Source: Novosphingobium sp. Chol11
GTDB taxonomy: Bacteria > Pseudomonadota > Alphaproteobacteria > Sphingomonadales > Sphingomonadaceae
NCBI GenBank assembly: GCA_945906105.1
Contig: CAMDQO010000014.1
Span: forward strand, 1-64,000
Direction: 5' to 3'
DNA length: 64,000 bases
The translations under genes and the position numbers were made by a program. The notes beneath the pieces are model-generated. The model had not been told where the DNA came from. It did not search any database and saw only the letters and a list, made by a program, of their open reading frames with translations. How positions within the stretch are numbered: the first letter of the stretch is position 1; each line of letters begins with the position of its first letter. Shown here piece after piece: positions 20,793-30,335 of the stretch.

Positions 20793-23543
20793 TTGACAAT
20801 CCAACGCATCGCCAACCAGCGCGACATTATTGAACGGCGCAGCATTGCCGCGGCCATCAGCGATCTTGCTGTCGATCTGGGTCCTGAAAAAGCGCGGCCC
20901 AAGGTCGTCGAACTGCTGCGCAGCGCGCTCGCCGATGGTCGCGAGGAGATCGCGCAACGTCTCGCCGCAAAGCCTTCCGCCGGGCATGATTGTGCCGCCG
21001 CACAGGCATTTCTGGTCGATCAGCTGGTGCGGCTGATCCACGATCACGTGGTCGGCGATGTCTATCGCGCCAGCAACCGCACCACCGGTGAGCGCATCAC
21101 CATTCTGGCCGTCGGCGGCTATGGCCGGGGCGAGATGGCACCGCACTCAGACGTCGATATCGGCTTCCTCACCCCCGGCAAGCAGACCTCATGGTGTGAG
21201 CAAGTGATTGAGGCGATGCTCTATTTCCTGTGGGATCTGGGGCTTAAAGTCGGCCATTCGAGCCGCAGCCTTGATGACATGGTGCGCATGGCCAAAAGCG
21301 ATCTCACGATCCGCACGGCGCTGCTTGAAAGCCGCTATGTCTGGGGCGATCAGGATCTGTTTGACGAGGCCGAACGCCGCTTCTGGAAGGAAGTGGTTTC
21401 CGGCACCGAGCGACAATATGTTTCCGAAAAGCTGGCCGAACGCAATGACCGGCACAAGCGGCTGGGTGACAGCCGCTATGTCGTTGAACCCAATGTCAAA
21501 GAAGGCAAAGGCGGTCTGCGCGATCTGCACACGCTCTACTGGATCGGCAAATATATCCATAAGGTGCACGATGTCTCCGAACTGGTCGGGGTCGGCCTGC
21601 TCAGCCCTGATGAGCACCGCGCTTTCCGCCGTGCCGAGAACTTCTTCTGGGCGGTGCGATGCCACCTCCACACCATAACCGGCCGCACTGAAGACCGCCT
21701 TACCTTTGATTTACAACGAGAAGTCGCGGCGCGAATGCAGTTCTCCGACCGACCTGGCAAAAGCGCGGTCGAGCGGTTCATGCAGTATTTCTTCCTTCAG
21801 GCGAAACGCGTTGGCGCACTGACCGGGCTGTTCCTTGCCCAGCTTGACGAGCAGTTCGCCAAGAAACAGCCGCGCGGACTGCTGGCGGGCTTTCGCGCAA
21901 GGCCGCGGATTCTTGCGGGTTACAAGGTTTTCGGCGGCAAGATTTCGGTGCCCTCGGACGATTGGTTCGCCGCAGACCCCGCTCGCCTGATCGAGATTTT
22001 CCATCTCGCTGACACGCACCGGCTTGAAATCCACCCCTCGGCGATGCGCCTTGCTTCACGTGATGCCAAGCTGATTGACGCAAAAGTGCGCAATGACGCC
22101 AAGGCCAATGCGTTGTTTCTCGAATTGCTTTCCAGTCGCAACGACCCTGAAACGGTACTGCGATGGATGAACGAGGCCGATGTATTCGGCCGCTTCGTTC
22201 CAGACTTCGGACGCGTCAATGCGCAGATGCAATTCGATATGTATCACCACTATACTGTTGATGAGCACACCATCCGCGCCATCGGTTTGCTCGCTGAAAT
22301 CGAGAAGGGTGAGCGCCAGGAGGACCACCCGCTCGCCACCCGGCTGTTCCCGCTGATCGCTTCGCGCCGTGCGACCTATGTCGCGGTGTTGCTGCACGAT
22401 ATTGCCAAGGGGCGGCGCGGCGATCATTCGGAGCTGGGGGCAGAGGTGGCGCTGAAACTGTGCCCGCGCTTTGGTCTGGATGCCGATGAGACCGAGCTGG
22501 TCGCCTGGCTGGTGCGCACCCACTTGCTGATGAGCGCCACCGCCTTCAAGCGCGATCTGGCCGATTGGAAGACGATCGGCGATTTCGTCGAGGTGGTGCA
22601 ATCGGTTGAGCGGCTGCGTCAGCTCACCCTGCTGACCATCGTCGATATCCGCGCTGTCGGGCCGGGCACCTGGAACAGCTGGAAACGGCAATTGCTCGGC
22701 GATCTTTACGAGGCCGCCGAAGAGCGACTGCGGCTTGGCCATGCCCAGCATGGGCGCGGCGCGCGCGTTACCGCCAAGAAAGAGCGTGTCGCTACCTTGC
22801 TAGGCAACAATGCCAAGCTGGTGGACAGCGTCGGCAAGCAGCTAAGCGATTCCTACTGGATCGCCGAACCCGATGATATCGTTGCACTGAACCTTGTTCA
22901 GCTGGAAGAAGCGGACGGCGCGGCGCTGCATGTGGCTTGCGAATATTATCCGGCGCGCGGAGCAACGCTCGTCACCGTGATCGCCGCCGATCACCCCGGG
23001 CTGTTCTACCGCATTGCTGGGGGCATTCACCTTGCGGGTGGCAACATCATTGACGCACGCATCCACACCGCGCGCAACGGCATCGCGGTCGACAATTTCC
23101 TCGTGCAGGATCCCTTGGGACGGCCCTTCATGGAAGCGAGCCAACTGGCGCGCATCCGCACGATGATCGGTGATGCACTGGCCAACCGGGTCAAGCTGGT
23201 GCCCCGGCTGGCCGCCCGCCCGCTCGCCCGTCCGCGCTCCGAGGCGTTTATCGTGCGCCCGCGCGTTTCCTTCGACAACAAGGCTTCGAATCGCTTCACC
23301 GTGGTTGAGGTCAACGCCCGTGATCGCCCGGCCCTGCTCAACCGGCTGGCGCGCGCGCTGTTCGAGGAGCGGCTGATCGTCCACTCCGCCCACATCGCCA
23401 CTTATGGTGAACGTGCAGCGGATACATTCTACGTCACCGACGTGCTGGGCGAGAAGCTGGAAGAGCCGAATCGCCAGCAGCAGGTAGAGGCCAAACTGCT
23501 TGAGGCGGCTGAAGCGGACGTGGTGGAAGTTGAAGTGGCTTAG
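20793..23543 (+). CDS. glnD: Bifunctional uridylyltransferase/uridylyl-removing enzyme GlnD
   Basis: A 916-residue nitrogen-status sensor that adds and removes UMP on PII proteins (GlnB/GlnK) in response to glutamine. The nucleotidyltransferase motif GGYGRGEMAPHSDVDIG is at 108-124. A central HD hydrolase domain has YHHYTVDEHT and LLHDIAKGRRGDHSE (His535, Asp536). Two ACT domains occupy about the last 190 residues. The start is TTG at 20793; no in-frame ATG lies near the N-terminus. All catalytic blocks are intact. Confidence 0.96.
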   Translation: MTIQRIANQRDIIERRSIAAAISDLAVDLGPEKARPKVVELLRSALADGREEIAQRLAAKPSAGHDCAAAQAFLVDQLVRLIHDHVVGDVYRASNRTTGERITILAVGGYGRGEMAPHSDVDIGFLTPGKQTSWCEQVIEAMLYFLWDLGLKVGHSSRSLDDMVRMAKSDLTIRTALLESRYVWGDQDLFDEAERRFWKEVVSGTERQYVSEKLAERNDRHKRLGDSRYVVEPNVKEGKGGLRDLHTLYWIGKYIHKVHDVSELVGVGLLSPDEHRAFRRAENFFWAVRCHLHTITGRTEDRLTFDLQREVAARMQFSDRPGKSAVERFMQYFFLQAKRVGALTGLFLAQLDEQFAKKQPRGLLAGFRARPRILAGYKVFGGKISVPSDDWFAADPARLIEIFHLADTHRLEIHPSAMRLASRDAKLIDAKVRNDAKANALFLELLSSRNDPETVLRWMNEADVFGRFVPDFGRVNAQMQFDMYHHYTVDEHTIRAIGLLAEIEKGERQEDHPLATRLFPLIASRRATYVAVLLHDIAKGRRGDHSELGAEVALKLCPRFGLDADETELVAWLVRTHLLMSATAFKRDLADWKTIGDFVEVVQSVERLRQLTLLTIVDIRAVGPGTWNSWKRQLLGDLYEAAEERLRLGHAQHGRGARVTAKKERVATLLGNNAKLVDSVGKQLSDSYWIAEPDDIVALNLVQLEEADGAALHVACEYYPARGATLVTVIAADHPGLFYRIAGGIHLAGGNIIDARIHTARNGIAVDNFLVQDPLGRPFMEASQLARIRTMIGDALANRVKLVPRLAARPLARPRSEAFIVRPRVSFDNKASNRFTVVEVNARDRPALLNRLARALFEERLIVHSAHIATYGERAADTFYVTDVLGEKLEEPNRQQQVEAKLLEAAEADVVEVEVA

Positions 23544-23654
23544 GCGGGAATTGCCCACTTCGCGCGCTCCAGTGGCGATTCAAAACTCCCGCTTCCCCAC
23601 GGGCGCGATTCGCTTTAAGGAGCCGCTTATCTGTCACATTCAGGAGAACGGAAC

Positions 23655-24197
23655 ATAGCTCCCCCACCCCGGCGTATGCTGCAGCCCCCCACCAAGAGCG
23701 GGCCGCGCTACAATCAGCTCATCCAGTCGGACAAGGTCCGCGTGATTGATGAGAATGGCGAGAATATCGGCGTCATGTTCACCAACGAAGCCATCGAACA
23801 GGCAGCCGGAGTAGGGCTGGACCTGGTCGAAGTTTCGCCCAACGCCGATCCGCCGGTGTGCAAGTTCCTCGATGTCGGCAAGTTCCGCTACGAAGCGCAG
23901 AAGAAAGCCAACATCGCCCGCAAGAGCCAGAAGACGCAGGAGATCAAGGAGATCAAGATGCGTCCGAACATCGATGACCACGATTACGACACCAAGATGA
24001 AGAACGTGAACCGCTTCATCGCCGATGGTGACAAGGTGAAAATCACCCTGCGTTTCCGCGGTCGCGAACTTTCGCATCAGCAACTGGGCATGAACCTGCT
24101 CAAGCGCGTGCAGGACGATGTTGCCGAAGTCGCCAAGATCGAATCCTATCCGCGCATGGAAGGCCGCCAGATGCTGATGGTGCTTTCGCCGAAGTAA
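23655..24197 (+). CDS. infC: Translation initiation factor IF-3, probable ATA start codon
   Basis: IF-3 binds the 30S subunit and rejects non-canonical initiation. The frame encodes GPRYNQLIQSDKVRVIDENG, PPVCKFLDVGKFRYE and the C-terminal RFRGRE domain, all standard. The only nearby ATG (23676) has no ribosome-binding site, being preceded by a C-rich run. Seven codons upstream, in frame, an ATA at 23655 sits 8 bp after AGGAG and gives MAPPPRRMLQPPTKSG, which fits the extended N-terminus of alphaproteobacterial IF-3. Rare start codons let IF-3 repress its own synthesis (AUU in E. coli). rpmI and rplT do not follow; the next gene converges. Confidence 0.93.
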   Translation: MAPPPRRMLQPPTKSGPRYNQLIQSDKVRVIDENGENIGVMFTNEAIEQAAGVGLDLVEVSPNADPPVCKFLDVGKFRYEAQKKANIARKSQKTQEIKEIKMRPNIDDHDYDTKMKNVNRFIADGDKVKITLRFRGRELSHQQLGMNLLKRVQDDVAEVAKIESYPRMEGRQMLMVLSPK

Positions 24198-24210
24198 TAC
24201 CACTGCCAAA

Positions 24211-24229
24211 CCTGCCCCGCTGGGGCAGG
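24211..24229. terminator. Terminator hairpin between infC and the flavoprotein gene
   Basis: CCTGCCCC and GGGGCAGG form a perfect 8-bp stem with a 3-nt loop, flanked by AAA on the left and TT on the right. It sits between two converging genes and could serve both strands, although the T-tracts are short. Confidence 0.55.
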
Positions 24230-24264
24230 CTTGGCTGGGGGAAGTTTGGCTGGGTAGGTCACGT

Positions 24265-25935
24265 TTAGCCGCCCGCAACCGCGTCCTTGGCCGCTAGATA
24301 GCCAAAGACGAAGCTTGGCCCGATGTTGACACCCGAACCGGGGCTGGTGCGGCCCATTACCGATGCCGCCGAGACGCCGGTGGCGTATAGGCCCGCTATT
24401 GGTGAGCCATCCTCGCGCAGCACGCGCGCCCTGTCGTCGCAGACGACCCCGCCCAGAGTGCCGACATCGCCGGGGATGACCGGCACGGCATGGAACGGCC
24501 CTTCGCTGATCTCGCCCAACGACTGGTTGGGTTTGTGGAAGGGATCTCCCAGCCAGCGGTCATAGGCCCGCGCACCGCGGTGAAAATCGGCATCGTCATT
24601 GGCGCGCACGAAGCCGTTGAAGCGATCAACCGTGCCGCGCAGCGCAGAGGGATCGATGCCGAGCGATGCGGCCAGCCCTTCAATCGTATCGGCAGTGTGG
24701 AGGAAACCCTTTTCGGTCCATTCGGCGGGCTTTTTCGATCCGGGCATAGTGCCGGCGATCATGACATTCTTCATCACCCGGTTATCGAAGATGGCATAGC
24801 TCGGGATGGCAGGGGCAGTGCGGTTATGCTCGTTCATGCGCATGCAATACTCGGTGTAAGAGCCGCCTTCGTTCATGTAACGCGCACCAGTCTGGTCAAC
24901 CATGATGGCATGCGGCGCGGCGGTAACGCCCTGAACGCCCGGCTTCATCGGCCAGAGCTCCGCGCCCGGCGGCAGAGCCAACGGGCTGCCAACAAAGCTG
25001 TCCATTTGCGCAATGGCCGCACCGTGGCGCATCATTTCCTGAATCATCTCGCCAGTATCGCCCTCGGTCACCGAAGTGTGCTCGATCTTGCTGCCGGGCA
25101 TATATGTATCGCGCATCTGCTGGTTCATCGCGAAGCCACCCGCATTGACCAGCACGCCCAGCCGCGCGCCGATGCGCCATGGCTGGCCGTCCTTTTCGGT
25201 GACAACGCCGGTCACCCGATCGTTTTCGACGATCAATTCCTTGACCGGGCAATTGACGCGCAGTTCTGCCCCCGCCTGCAGTGCTGCCTGCATCATGCGC
25301 CCCTGCAACGCGGCACCAGCGGTGACATAGCGTTTGCCGGTCAGCTTCGAGGTGATCATGCGCAAACCCATGCGCACCAGCGCCTTCTTGGCGGCCCATG
25401 ATTTCTTGACATGCGGCAGTTGCAGCGCGTCTTCCAGCGAGACCGGCATGTTGAGGAAGTTGGGGCGCAGCAGCGCTGCCTTATCGCCCAGTTCATTCAC
25501 ATTAAACAGGTCTGCCACCACCGTCCGGCCCGGAACCGAACCGCCTGGCGCTTCATCATAATAATCCGGCCAGCTGGAAATGCGCGAGAATTTGAGGCCT
25601 TTACCCATCAGGAAATCGAGCATGCGCGGCCCTTCCTGCAGAAAAGCCTGTCGCCGTGCCCTCGATGCGCCGGGGGCGTCATTATGATCGCCCACGACAT
25701 GATTGAGATAGTGGGTGGCGGCTTCGAGACTGTCGGGAACACCGGCCTTGGCCATGAACGGGTTATTCGGAATCCACATCACTCCGCCAGACTTGCAGGT
25801 GGTGCCGCCGATCAGTCCGGTCTTTTCGAGGACGAGCGCGGTCTTGCCCGCGACTCGCGCCACAAGAGCTGCACACATCGAACCGCCGCCGCTGCCAGCC
25901 ACGACAAAATCAAAAGTCTCGTCAAAGCCGCTCAT
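24265..25935 (-). CDS. FAD-dependent dehydrogenase, 3-oxosteroid 1-dehydrogenase (KstD)-like
   Basis: A 556-residue flavoprotein of the fumarate reductase/KstD family. The FAD dinucleotide motif VVAGSGGGSMCAAL is at the N-terminus, with GLIGGTTCKSGGVMWIPNN following, and the C-terminal FAD contact reads GLYATGVSAASVMG. KstD enzymes introduce a double bond into ring A of 3-ketosteroids, but the family also holds other ketone desaturases, so the substrate is unproven and no other steroid genes lie nearby. The ATG at 25935 has AAGGGA upstream; a TTG one codon earlier is less likely. Confidence 0.82.
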   Translation of the reverse strand: MSGFDETFDFVVAGSGGGSMCAALVARVAGKTALVLEKTGLIGGTTCKSGGVMWIPNNPFMAKAGVPDSLEAATHYLNHVVGDHNDAPGASRARRQAFLQEGPRMLDFLMGKGLKFSRISSWPDYYDEAPGGSVPGRTVVADLFNVNELGDKAALLRPNFLNMPVSLEDALQLPHVKKSWAAKKALVRMGLRMITSKLTGKRYVTAGAALQGRMMQAALQAGAELRVNCPVKELIVENDRVTGVVTEKDGQPWRIGARLGVLVNAGGFAMNQQMRDTYMPGSKIEHTSVTEGDTGEMIQEMMRHGAAIAQMDSFVGSPLALPPGAELWPMKPGVQGVTAAPHAIMVDQTGARYMNEGGSYTEYCMRMNEHNRTAPAIPSYAIFDNRVMKNVMIAGTMPGSKKPAEWTEKGFLHTADTIEGLAASLGIDPSALRGTVDRFNGFVRANDDADFHRGARAYDRWLGDPFHKPNQSLGEISEGPFHAVPVIPGDVGTLGGVVCDDRARVLREDGSPIAGLYATGVSAASVMGRTSPGSGVNIGPSFVFGYLAAKDAVAGG

Positions 25936-26192
25936 CAACCCATCCCTTTCACGTAATTATTCTGCGGCCACTGCCAAGACACACCCCGGTGTGCCTTGCA
26001 TGCCCCGGTGATGCGCGCGGCGGACGGCCCGGCACACAGCCCTCATAATATACTATGCGCCAAAATCGATGTATTTCTTGATGCTGAATTTTGCGGGCAT
26101 TCCTGCAGTGATTTCGACTGCCTTCCAGAGCGGCCAATTGCATCGAATGGCCGACTATCCACCATCACCGCCACTTTGCCCCTCGCCAAACA

Positions 26193-26228
26193 TGGTCATG
26201 ATGGTTACAACAGAAACCATCATGACCA
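26193..26228 (+). promoter_or_regulatory. Inverted repeat overlapping the start codon of the PLP-enzyme gene
   Basis: Two perfect 14-bp arms, TGGTCATGATGGTT (26193-26206) and AACCATCATGACCA (26215-26228), enclose an 8-nt loop. The right arm contains the proposed ATG (26222), so in mRNA the start would be buried in a hairpin. In DNA it could be an operator. A shorter palindrome-like CATAATATACTATG lies at about 26044-26057. Confidence 0.55.
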
Positions 26229-27481
26229 CTGACACCACCCCCCGCAAGCTGAAGCCCTCCACCCTGATGATGGGTCTGGGCTATGATCCCAAGCTGTCCG
26301 AAGGCGCGCTGAAGCCGCCTATTTTCCTGACCTCTACCTTTGCCTTCCCCAGTGCGGCGGATGGCAAGCGGCATTTTGAAGGGATCACCGGCAAGCGGCC
26401 CGGCGGCTCGGACGGTCTGGTCTATTCGCGCTTCAACGGCCCGAACCAGCAGATCCTGGAAGAACGCCTTGCGGTGTGGGACGGGGCCGAGGAATCGCTG
26501 GTGTTTTCCAGCGGCATGTCGGCCATCGCCACCCTGCTTTTGGCACAGTGCAGCCAGGGCGATGTTATCGTCCATTCGGGGCCGCTCTATGCCGCGACCG
26601 AAGGCTTCATCGCCCGCACCTTGTCACGCTTCGGCATCGGTTATGTCGATTTCCCGGCGGGCGCTGACCAGCCCGAGATCGAGGCGGCTTTGGCCAAAGG
26701 CAAGGCGCTCGCCGCGGCGCAAGGCGGCAAGCTCGCCATGATCTATCTCGAAAGCCCGGCCAACCCGACCAATGCTCTGGTCGATGTGGAGGCCGTGGCC
26801 GCAGCGCGCGATGCACTGGGCAGCAGTGATGTTCCTATCGCCATCGACAACACCTTCCTCGGGCCGCTGTGGCAGCAGCCGCTGTATCACGGCGCGGATA
26901 TCGTGGTTTATTCGCTGACCAAATATGCCGGCGGCCATTCCGATCTGGTGGCGGGCGGTCTTTCTGGGGCCAAGCGCTGGATGGATCCGATCCGCATGCT
27001 GCGCAACACCATGGGCACGATTCTGGACCCCAACACCTCGTGGATGCTGCTGCGCAGCCTTGAGACGGTGGAGCTGCGCATGACCCGTTCGGGCGAGAAT
27101 GCGGCGAAAGTTTGCGCTTACCTGAAGGCCCATCCAAAAGTTGAGCGGCTGGGCTATCTGGGTGACATCAGCGACCCGCGTCAGCAGGACATCTTCAACC
27201 GCCATTGTAGCGGCGCGGGATCGACTTTTTCGGTGTTCATCAAGGGCGGTGAGGCGGAAAGCTTTGCCTTCCTCGACGCCCTGCGCATCGCCAAGCTGGC
27301 GGTCAGCCTTGGCGGCACCGAAACGCTTGCCAGCCATCCCGCCGCGATGACACACCTTTCGGTGCCCGACGAGCGCAAGGCCTTGCTCGGGATTACAGAC
27401 AATCTGGTGCGGATTTCTGTCGGCATCGAGGACGCCGACGACCTGATCGCCGATTTCGAACAGGCGCTGGAGCAGGTCTGA
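26222..27481 (+). CDS. Cystathionine gamma-synthase/methionine gamma-lyase family PLP enzyme
   Basis: A 419-residue enzyme of the Cys/Met metabolism PLP family. The PLP lysine is in SLTKYAGGHSDLVAG (Lys234), with SGMSAIATLLLA and AIDNTFLGPLWQQP as cofactor-contact motifs and SLGGTETLASHPA near the C-terminus. Members make or break cystathionine or methionine in the cytosol; which reaction applies here cannot be decided. The start is uncertain: ATG 26222 lies within an inverted repeat, and in-frame ATGs at 26192, 26198 and 26201 lack clear ribosome-binding sites. Confidence 0.88.
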   Translation: MTTDTTPRKLKPSTLMMGLGYDPKLSEGALKPPIFLTSTFAFPSAADGKRHFEGITGKRPGGSDGLVYSRFNGPNQQILEERLAVWDGAEESLVFSSGMSAIATLLLAQCSQGDVIVHSGPLYAATEGFIARTLSRFGIGYVDFPAGADQPEIEAALAKGKALAAAQGGKLAMIYLESPANPTNALVDVEAVAAARDALGSSDVPIAIDNTFLGPLWQQPLYHGADIVVYSLTKYAGGHSDLVAGGLSGAKRWMDPIRMLRNTMGTILDPNTSWMLLRSLETVELRMTRSGENAAKVCAYLKAHPKVERLGYLGDISDPRQQDIFNRHCSGAGSTFSVFIKGGEAESFAFLDALRIAKLAVSLGGTETLASHPAAMTHLSVPDERKALLGITDNLVRISVGIEDADDLIADFEQALEQV

Positions 27482-27488
27482 GACACGC

Positions 27489-27516
27489 AACCGCTGCGGC
27501 GATGCGCCGCGCGGTT
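27489..27516 (+). terminator. Possible hairpin after the PLP-enzyme gene
   Basis: AACCGC-T-GCGGCG pairs with CGCCGCGCGGTT through a one-base bulge, 8 bp after the stop codon. No T-tract follows, so it may be only a stabilising stem-loop. Confidence 0.35.
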
Positions 27517-27596
27517 GACCGCTTGGGGCCGATCAGCGACACAACACCGAACTAACGGCCAGCAACGAGCCGCGATTTTCGGGAGACTGCGGCGAA

Positions 27597-28814
27597 ATGG
27601 CCTATTTCAGCGAACTGCGCGATAACTGGCGTCCACTGTTGGCGGCAACGGTGGGCATCGGCACCGGCATGTCAACTGCAGGGACCATCACCAGCGTGCT
27701 CGCCCCCAGCCTGATCGCAGGCAACGGCTGGGCGAAAGCCGATTTCGCTGCGGTGGGCATGCTTGGCCTGTTCAGCACGCTCGCTTTCCCCTTCATCGGA
27801 CGATTGGCCGATGTCCTTGGCGTGCGCTGGACCGCGTTGATCGGTCAGGTCACTCTCCCACTAACCTATCTCGCCTATGCAACGATCATGGACGGCAACC
27901 TGTCGACCTATATGGCGATTTTCGTGGTTCAATCTGTGCTTGCGGTGACGACCACAGCGACGGTTTATACCCGCCTGGCCGTCGAATTTTTTGCCAGGTC
28001 GCGTGGGCTGGCGCTGGCGATCGTCGTTTCAGGATCGGCAATTTTCGGCGCGATCGGCGGGCCGATCCTCAACAATTACGTTGAAGCAAGCGGCTGGGAG
28101 GCGACTTACCGGGCGCTGGCGGTGTTTGCCACGGTGGCCGCCGTTGTGGTATTCCTGTTGATCCCCAAAGGTGCCGGCCTGCCGCGCAAGGATGCCCCCA
28201 AACGCCGCGCGCGCGACGATTATCCGATGATTTTCCGCAGCCCAGCCTTCTGGATTCTGGCGGGCGTGATGCTGCTGTGCAACCTGCCACAGACCTTGCT
28301 GCTGGTACAATTGAAGCTTCTGCTGCTGGACAACGGCGTCAGTGGGCCGGGTGCCTCGATCATGTTCACCGCGCTGTCGGTCGGCATGCTGACCGGGCGC
28401 TTCGTCACCGGACTGGCACTTGATAGGTTCGAGCCGTATCTGGTCGCCTTCATCACCTTGGGCCTGCCGAGCCTTGGCATATTCCTCGTTGCCTCTAGTC
28501 TGGACGGCAGCGCAATTCTGACATTTGCCGTGTTCTGCATGGGCTTCGCCTTTGGCGCAGAGGGCGACATTGTCGCGTTCCTCGTCGCCAAGCGCTTCGG
28601 GTTGGGGGTTTACAGCTCGGTCATGGGGCTGCTCACCGCGATCATGTCGTTGTCCACCTCGCTCGGTGCAGGCCTGCTCGGCCTGACTCTCGCTCGGACC
28701 GGCAATTACAACCTGTTCCTGATGATCAGCGGAACCTCAGTGCTTGTTGGCGCAACCTTGCTGCTGGCGTTGCGCAAGGGGAATTCAGCACAGGCACCTT
28801 TGACCTCTATCTGA
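27597..28814 (+). CDS. Major facilitator superfamily transporter
   Basis: A 405-residue membrane protein with about twelve helices. The MFS loop 2-3 motif is seen as GRLADVLGVRW, a second half motif as GRFVTGLALDRF, and the cytoplasmic central loop is KGAGLPRKDAPKRRARDD. It most resembles the OFA/monocarboxylate branch of MFS proteins. GGGAG lies 9 bp before the ATG. The substrate is unknown; it may serve the upstream PLP enzyme or the KstD-like enzyme, but that is only position. Confidence 0.85.
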   Translation: MAYFSELRDNWRPLLAATVGIGTGMSTAGTITSVLAPSLIAGNGWAKADFAAVGMLGLFSTLAFPFIGRLADVLGVRWTALIGQVTLPLTYLAYATIMDGNLSTYMAIFVVQSVLAVTTTATVYTRLAVEFFARSRGLALAIVVSGSAIFGAIGGPILNNYVEASGWEATYRALAVFATVAAVVVFLLIPKGAGLPRKDAPKRRARDDYPMIFRSPAFWILAGVMLLCNLPQTLLLVQLKLLLLDNGVSGPGASIMFTALSVGMLTGRFVTGLALDRFEPYLVAFITLGLPSLGIFLVASSLDGSAILTFAVFCMGFAFGAEGDIVAFLVAKRFGLGVYSSVMGLLTAIMSLSTSLGAGLLGLTLARTGNYNLFLMISGTSVLVGATLLLALRKGNSAQAPLTSI

Positions 28815-28891
28815 CCGTTTGCGGAGCCGCAGTGCTGACCGGGGCGAGGTTGCCGCTGCTGCTCGGCCGCTTAGAAACTGCCCAGCATGTC

Positions 28892-30208
28892 TCAGCCGCC
28901 CACGGGTGACGCCAGACGCATCGGCTGGCGCTGCCAGTAAGTCAGCGAACGCCACAGCCATTCCATCGGTCCAAAGCGGAAGCGCGCCAGCCATAGCGGA
29001 CTCCACGCCAATTGCGCCGCCCAGATTGCACCGACGACATAATAAAGCTGATAGCGCTCGAACTTGCCGTAAAGATCAAAGCCAAAGCCATAGAACAGCG
29101 CGGTGCAGATCAGCGTCTGCGCCAGATAGTTCGACAGCGCCATCTGCCCGACAGCGGCCAGTGCGCTCTGCAGCCACTGGAACAGGCCCAGCCGGATCAC
29201 CGTCAGCGCCAGCCCAAGATGGCCGATCACCATGGCGAGGCGGCTGATCTCGTAAGTCCGTCCTGCCGCCGCAAAAGACAGCGTCGAGAACTGGCCATCG
29301 AGCACGATGCCAAGCTCGTAAACTCCGAGCGGAATGCCGAGCCCATAGCCGATCACCGCCATCAGCAGATAGGAGCGAACCGGCAAACCGCCCCCCAGCA
29401 CACCATATTTGAGCAGGCCCATGCCAATCAGCATGAACGGAATCGCATCGAAAATCAGCCAGAAGGGCGCTGCGTTCCACTGGAACTCGAAACTTCCGGG
29501 GAACTGTTTAACCACGGCATTCCAGTAGGAACCATGATGGATGGCGCGCGATTCAGTAGCCATTTCGGCACTCGGCCAGATATGGGTGTCCTTTTTCTTC
29601 CACTCCTCGATGGCTTTGCTCTGATCAGGCGAAAGTGCCTGGCCAGAGGTTTGCACTTGCTGGGCGGCGACCGCCTTGTCATGGCTTTCAACTACCCCGC
29701 CATAATCAAGACTGGTCATCGCCGCCGCCAGCACCAGCAGCGCTACGCCAATGCCAATCTGCACCTTGGCAGGCAGCTTGCGCGGCGCAAACAACAGCAG
29801 GCCGCACATCGAATAGGCGAACAGGATCTCGCCGGTCCACAGCAGCAGTGACCAGTGGATGATCCCGAACAGCATCATCCACATCATCCGGCGAAAGTGA
29901 ATTTCAGCCGCCATGATCCCGGCCCCGGCATTTTCCATGCGCTCGGTCAGCAGCACGATCCCCGCGCCGAACAGCAGCGAGAATATCCCGCGCATCGTCC
30001 CTTCAAAACCCACCGAGATTATTTGATAAACCGTCAGGTTCATGCCGCCCGAGCCGCCATCGGCCATCGGGTTATCATAGGCCTGCCACAGCAGCCCAAA
30101 AGCGGTGATGTTCATCATCAGGATGCCGAGCAACGAAAGTCCGCGCAGCACATCAAGCGATTGAACGCGCGCGGATTTGATTACCGGCGCCACAGCAGCA
30201 TTGGACAT
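28892..30208 (-). CDS. DUF418 (YeiB-like) membrane protein
   Basis: A 438-residue multi-pass membrane protein. The N-terminal SLDVLRGLSLLGILMMNITAF is the classic opening of DUF418/YeiB proteins, which share the acyltransferase-3-like first helix. The C-terminal 150 residues, starting near PVRSYLLMAVIGYG, form the DUF418 domain proper, with YLAQTLICTALFYGFGFDLYG. A periplasmic loop (residues about 165-240) contains QTSGQALSPDQSKAIEEWKK. A transport or cell-surface modification role has been suggested for the family; none is established here. Confidence 0.88.
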   Translation of the reverse strand: MSNAAVAPVIKSARVQSLDVLRGLSLLGILMMNITAFGLLWQAYDNPMADGGSGGMNLTVYQIISVGFEGTMRGIFSLLFGAGIVLLTERMENAGAGIMAAEIHFRRMMWMMLFGIIHWSLLLWTGEILFAYSMCGLLLFAPRKLPAKVQIGIGVALLVLAAAMTSLDYGGVVESHDKAVAAQQVQTSGQALSPDQSKAIEEWKKKDTHIWPSAEMATESRAIHHGSYWNAVVKQFPGSFEFQWNAAPFWLIFDAIPFMLIGMGLLKYGVLGGGLPVRSYLLMAVIGYGLGIPLGVYELGIVLDGQFSTLSFAAAGRTYEISRLAMVIGHLGLALTVIRLGLFQWLQSALAAVGQMALSNYLAQTLICTALFYGFGFDLYGKFERYQLYYVVGAIWAAQLAWSPLWLARFRFGPMEWLWRSLTYWQRQPMRLASPVGG

Positions 30209-30335
30209 AGGTCCATCCCCCCAGAGGCTGGTTGCCTGGTTGGACCCTGTTGCGCCGCTGGATTGGAGCCCCTACCAATCACGACGCGGGGGATAGGCTA
30301 TTCGTGATGCAAACGAATTGCAAGAAGGGCAGAGT

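Noticed and set aside
25939-26221. SAM or SAH riboswitch before the Cys/Met-metabolism gene
   Set aside because: No SAM-II, SAM-V or SAH consensus could be recognised by eye; only the inverted repeat at the start codon is supported.
24265-28814. Steroid-degradation cluster suggested by the KstD-like gene
   Set aside because: The neighbours (PLP enzyme, MFS transporter, DUF418) include no other steroid or ring-cleavage genes, so a cluster is not supported.
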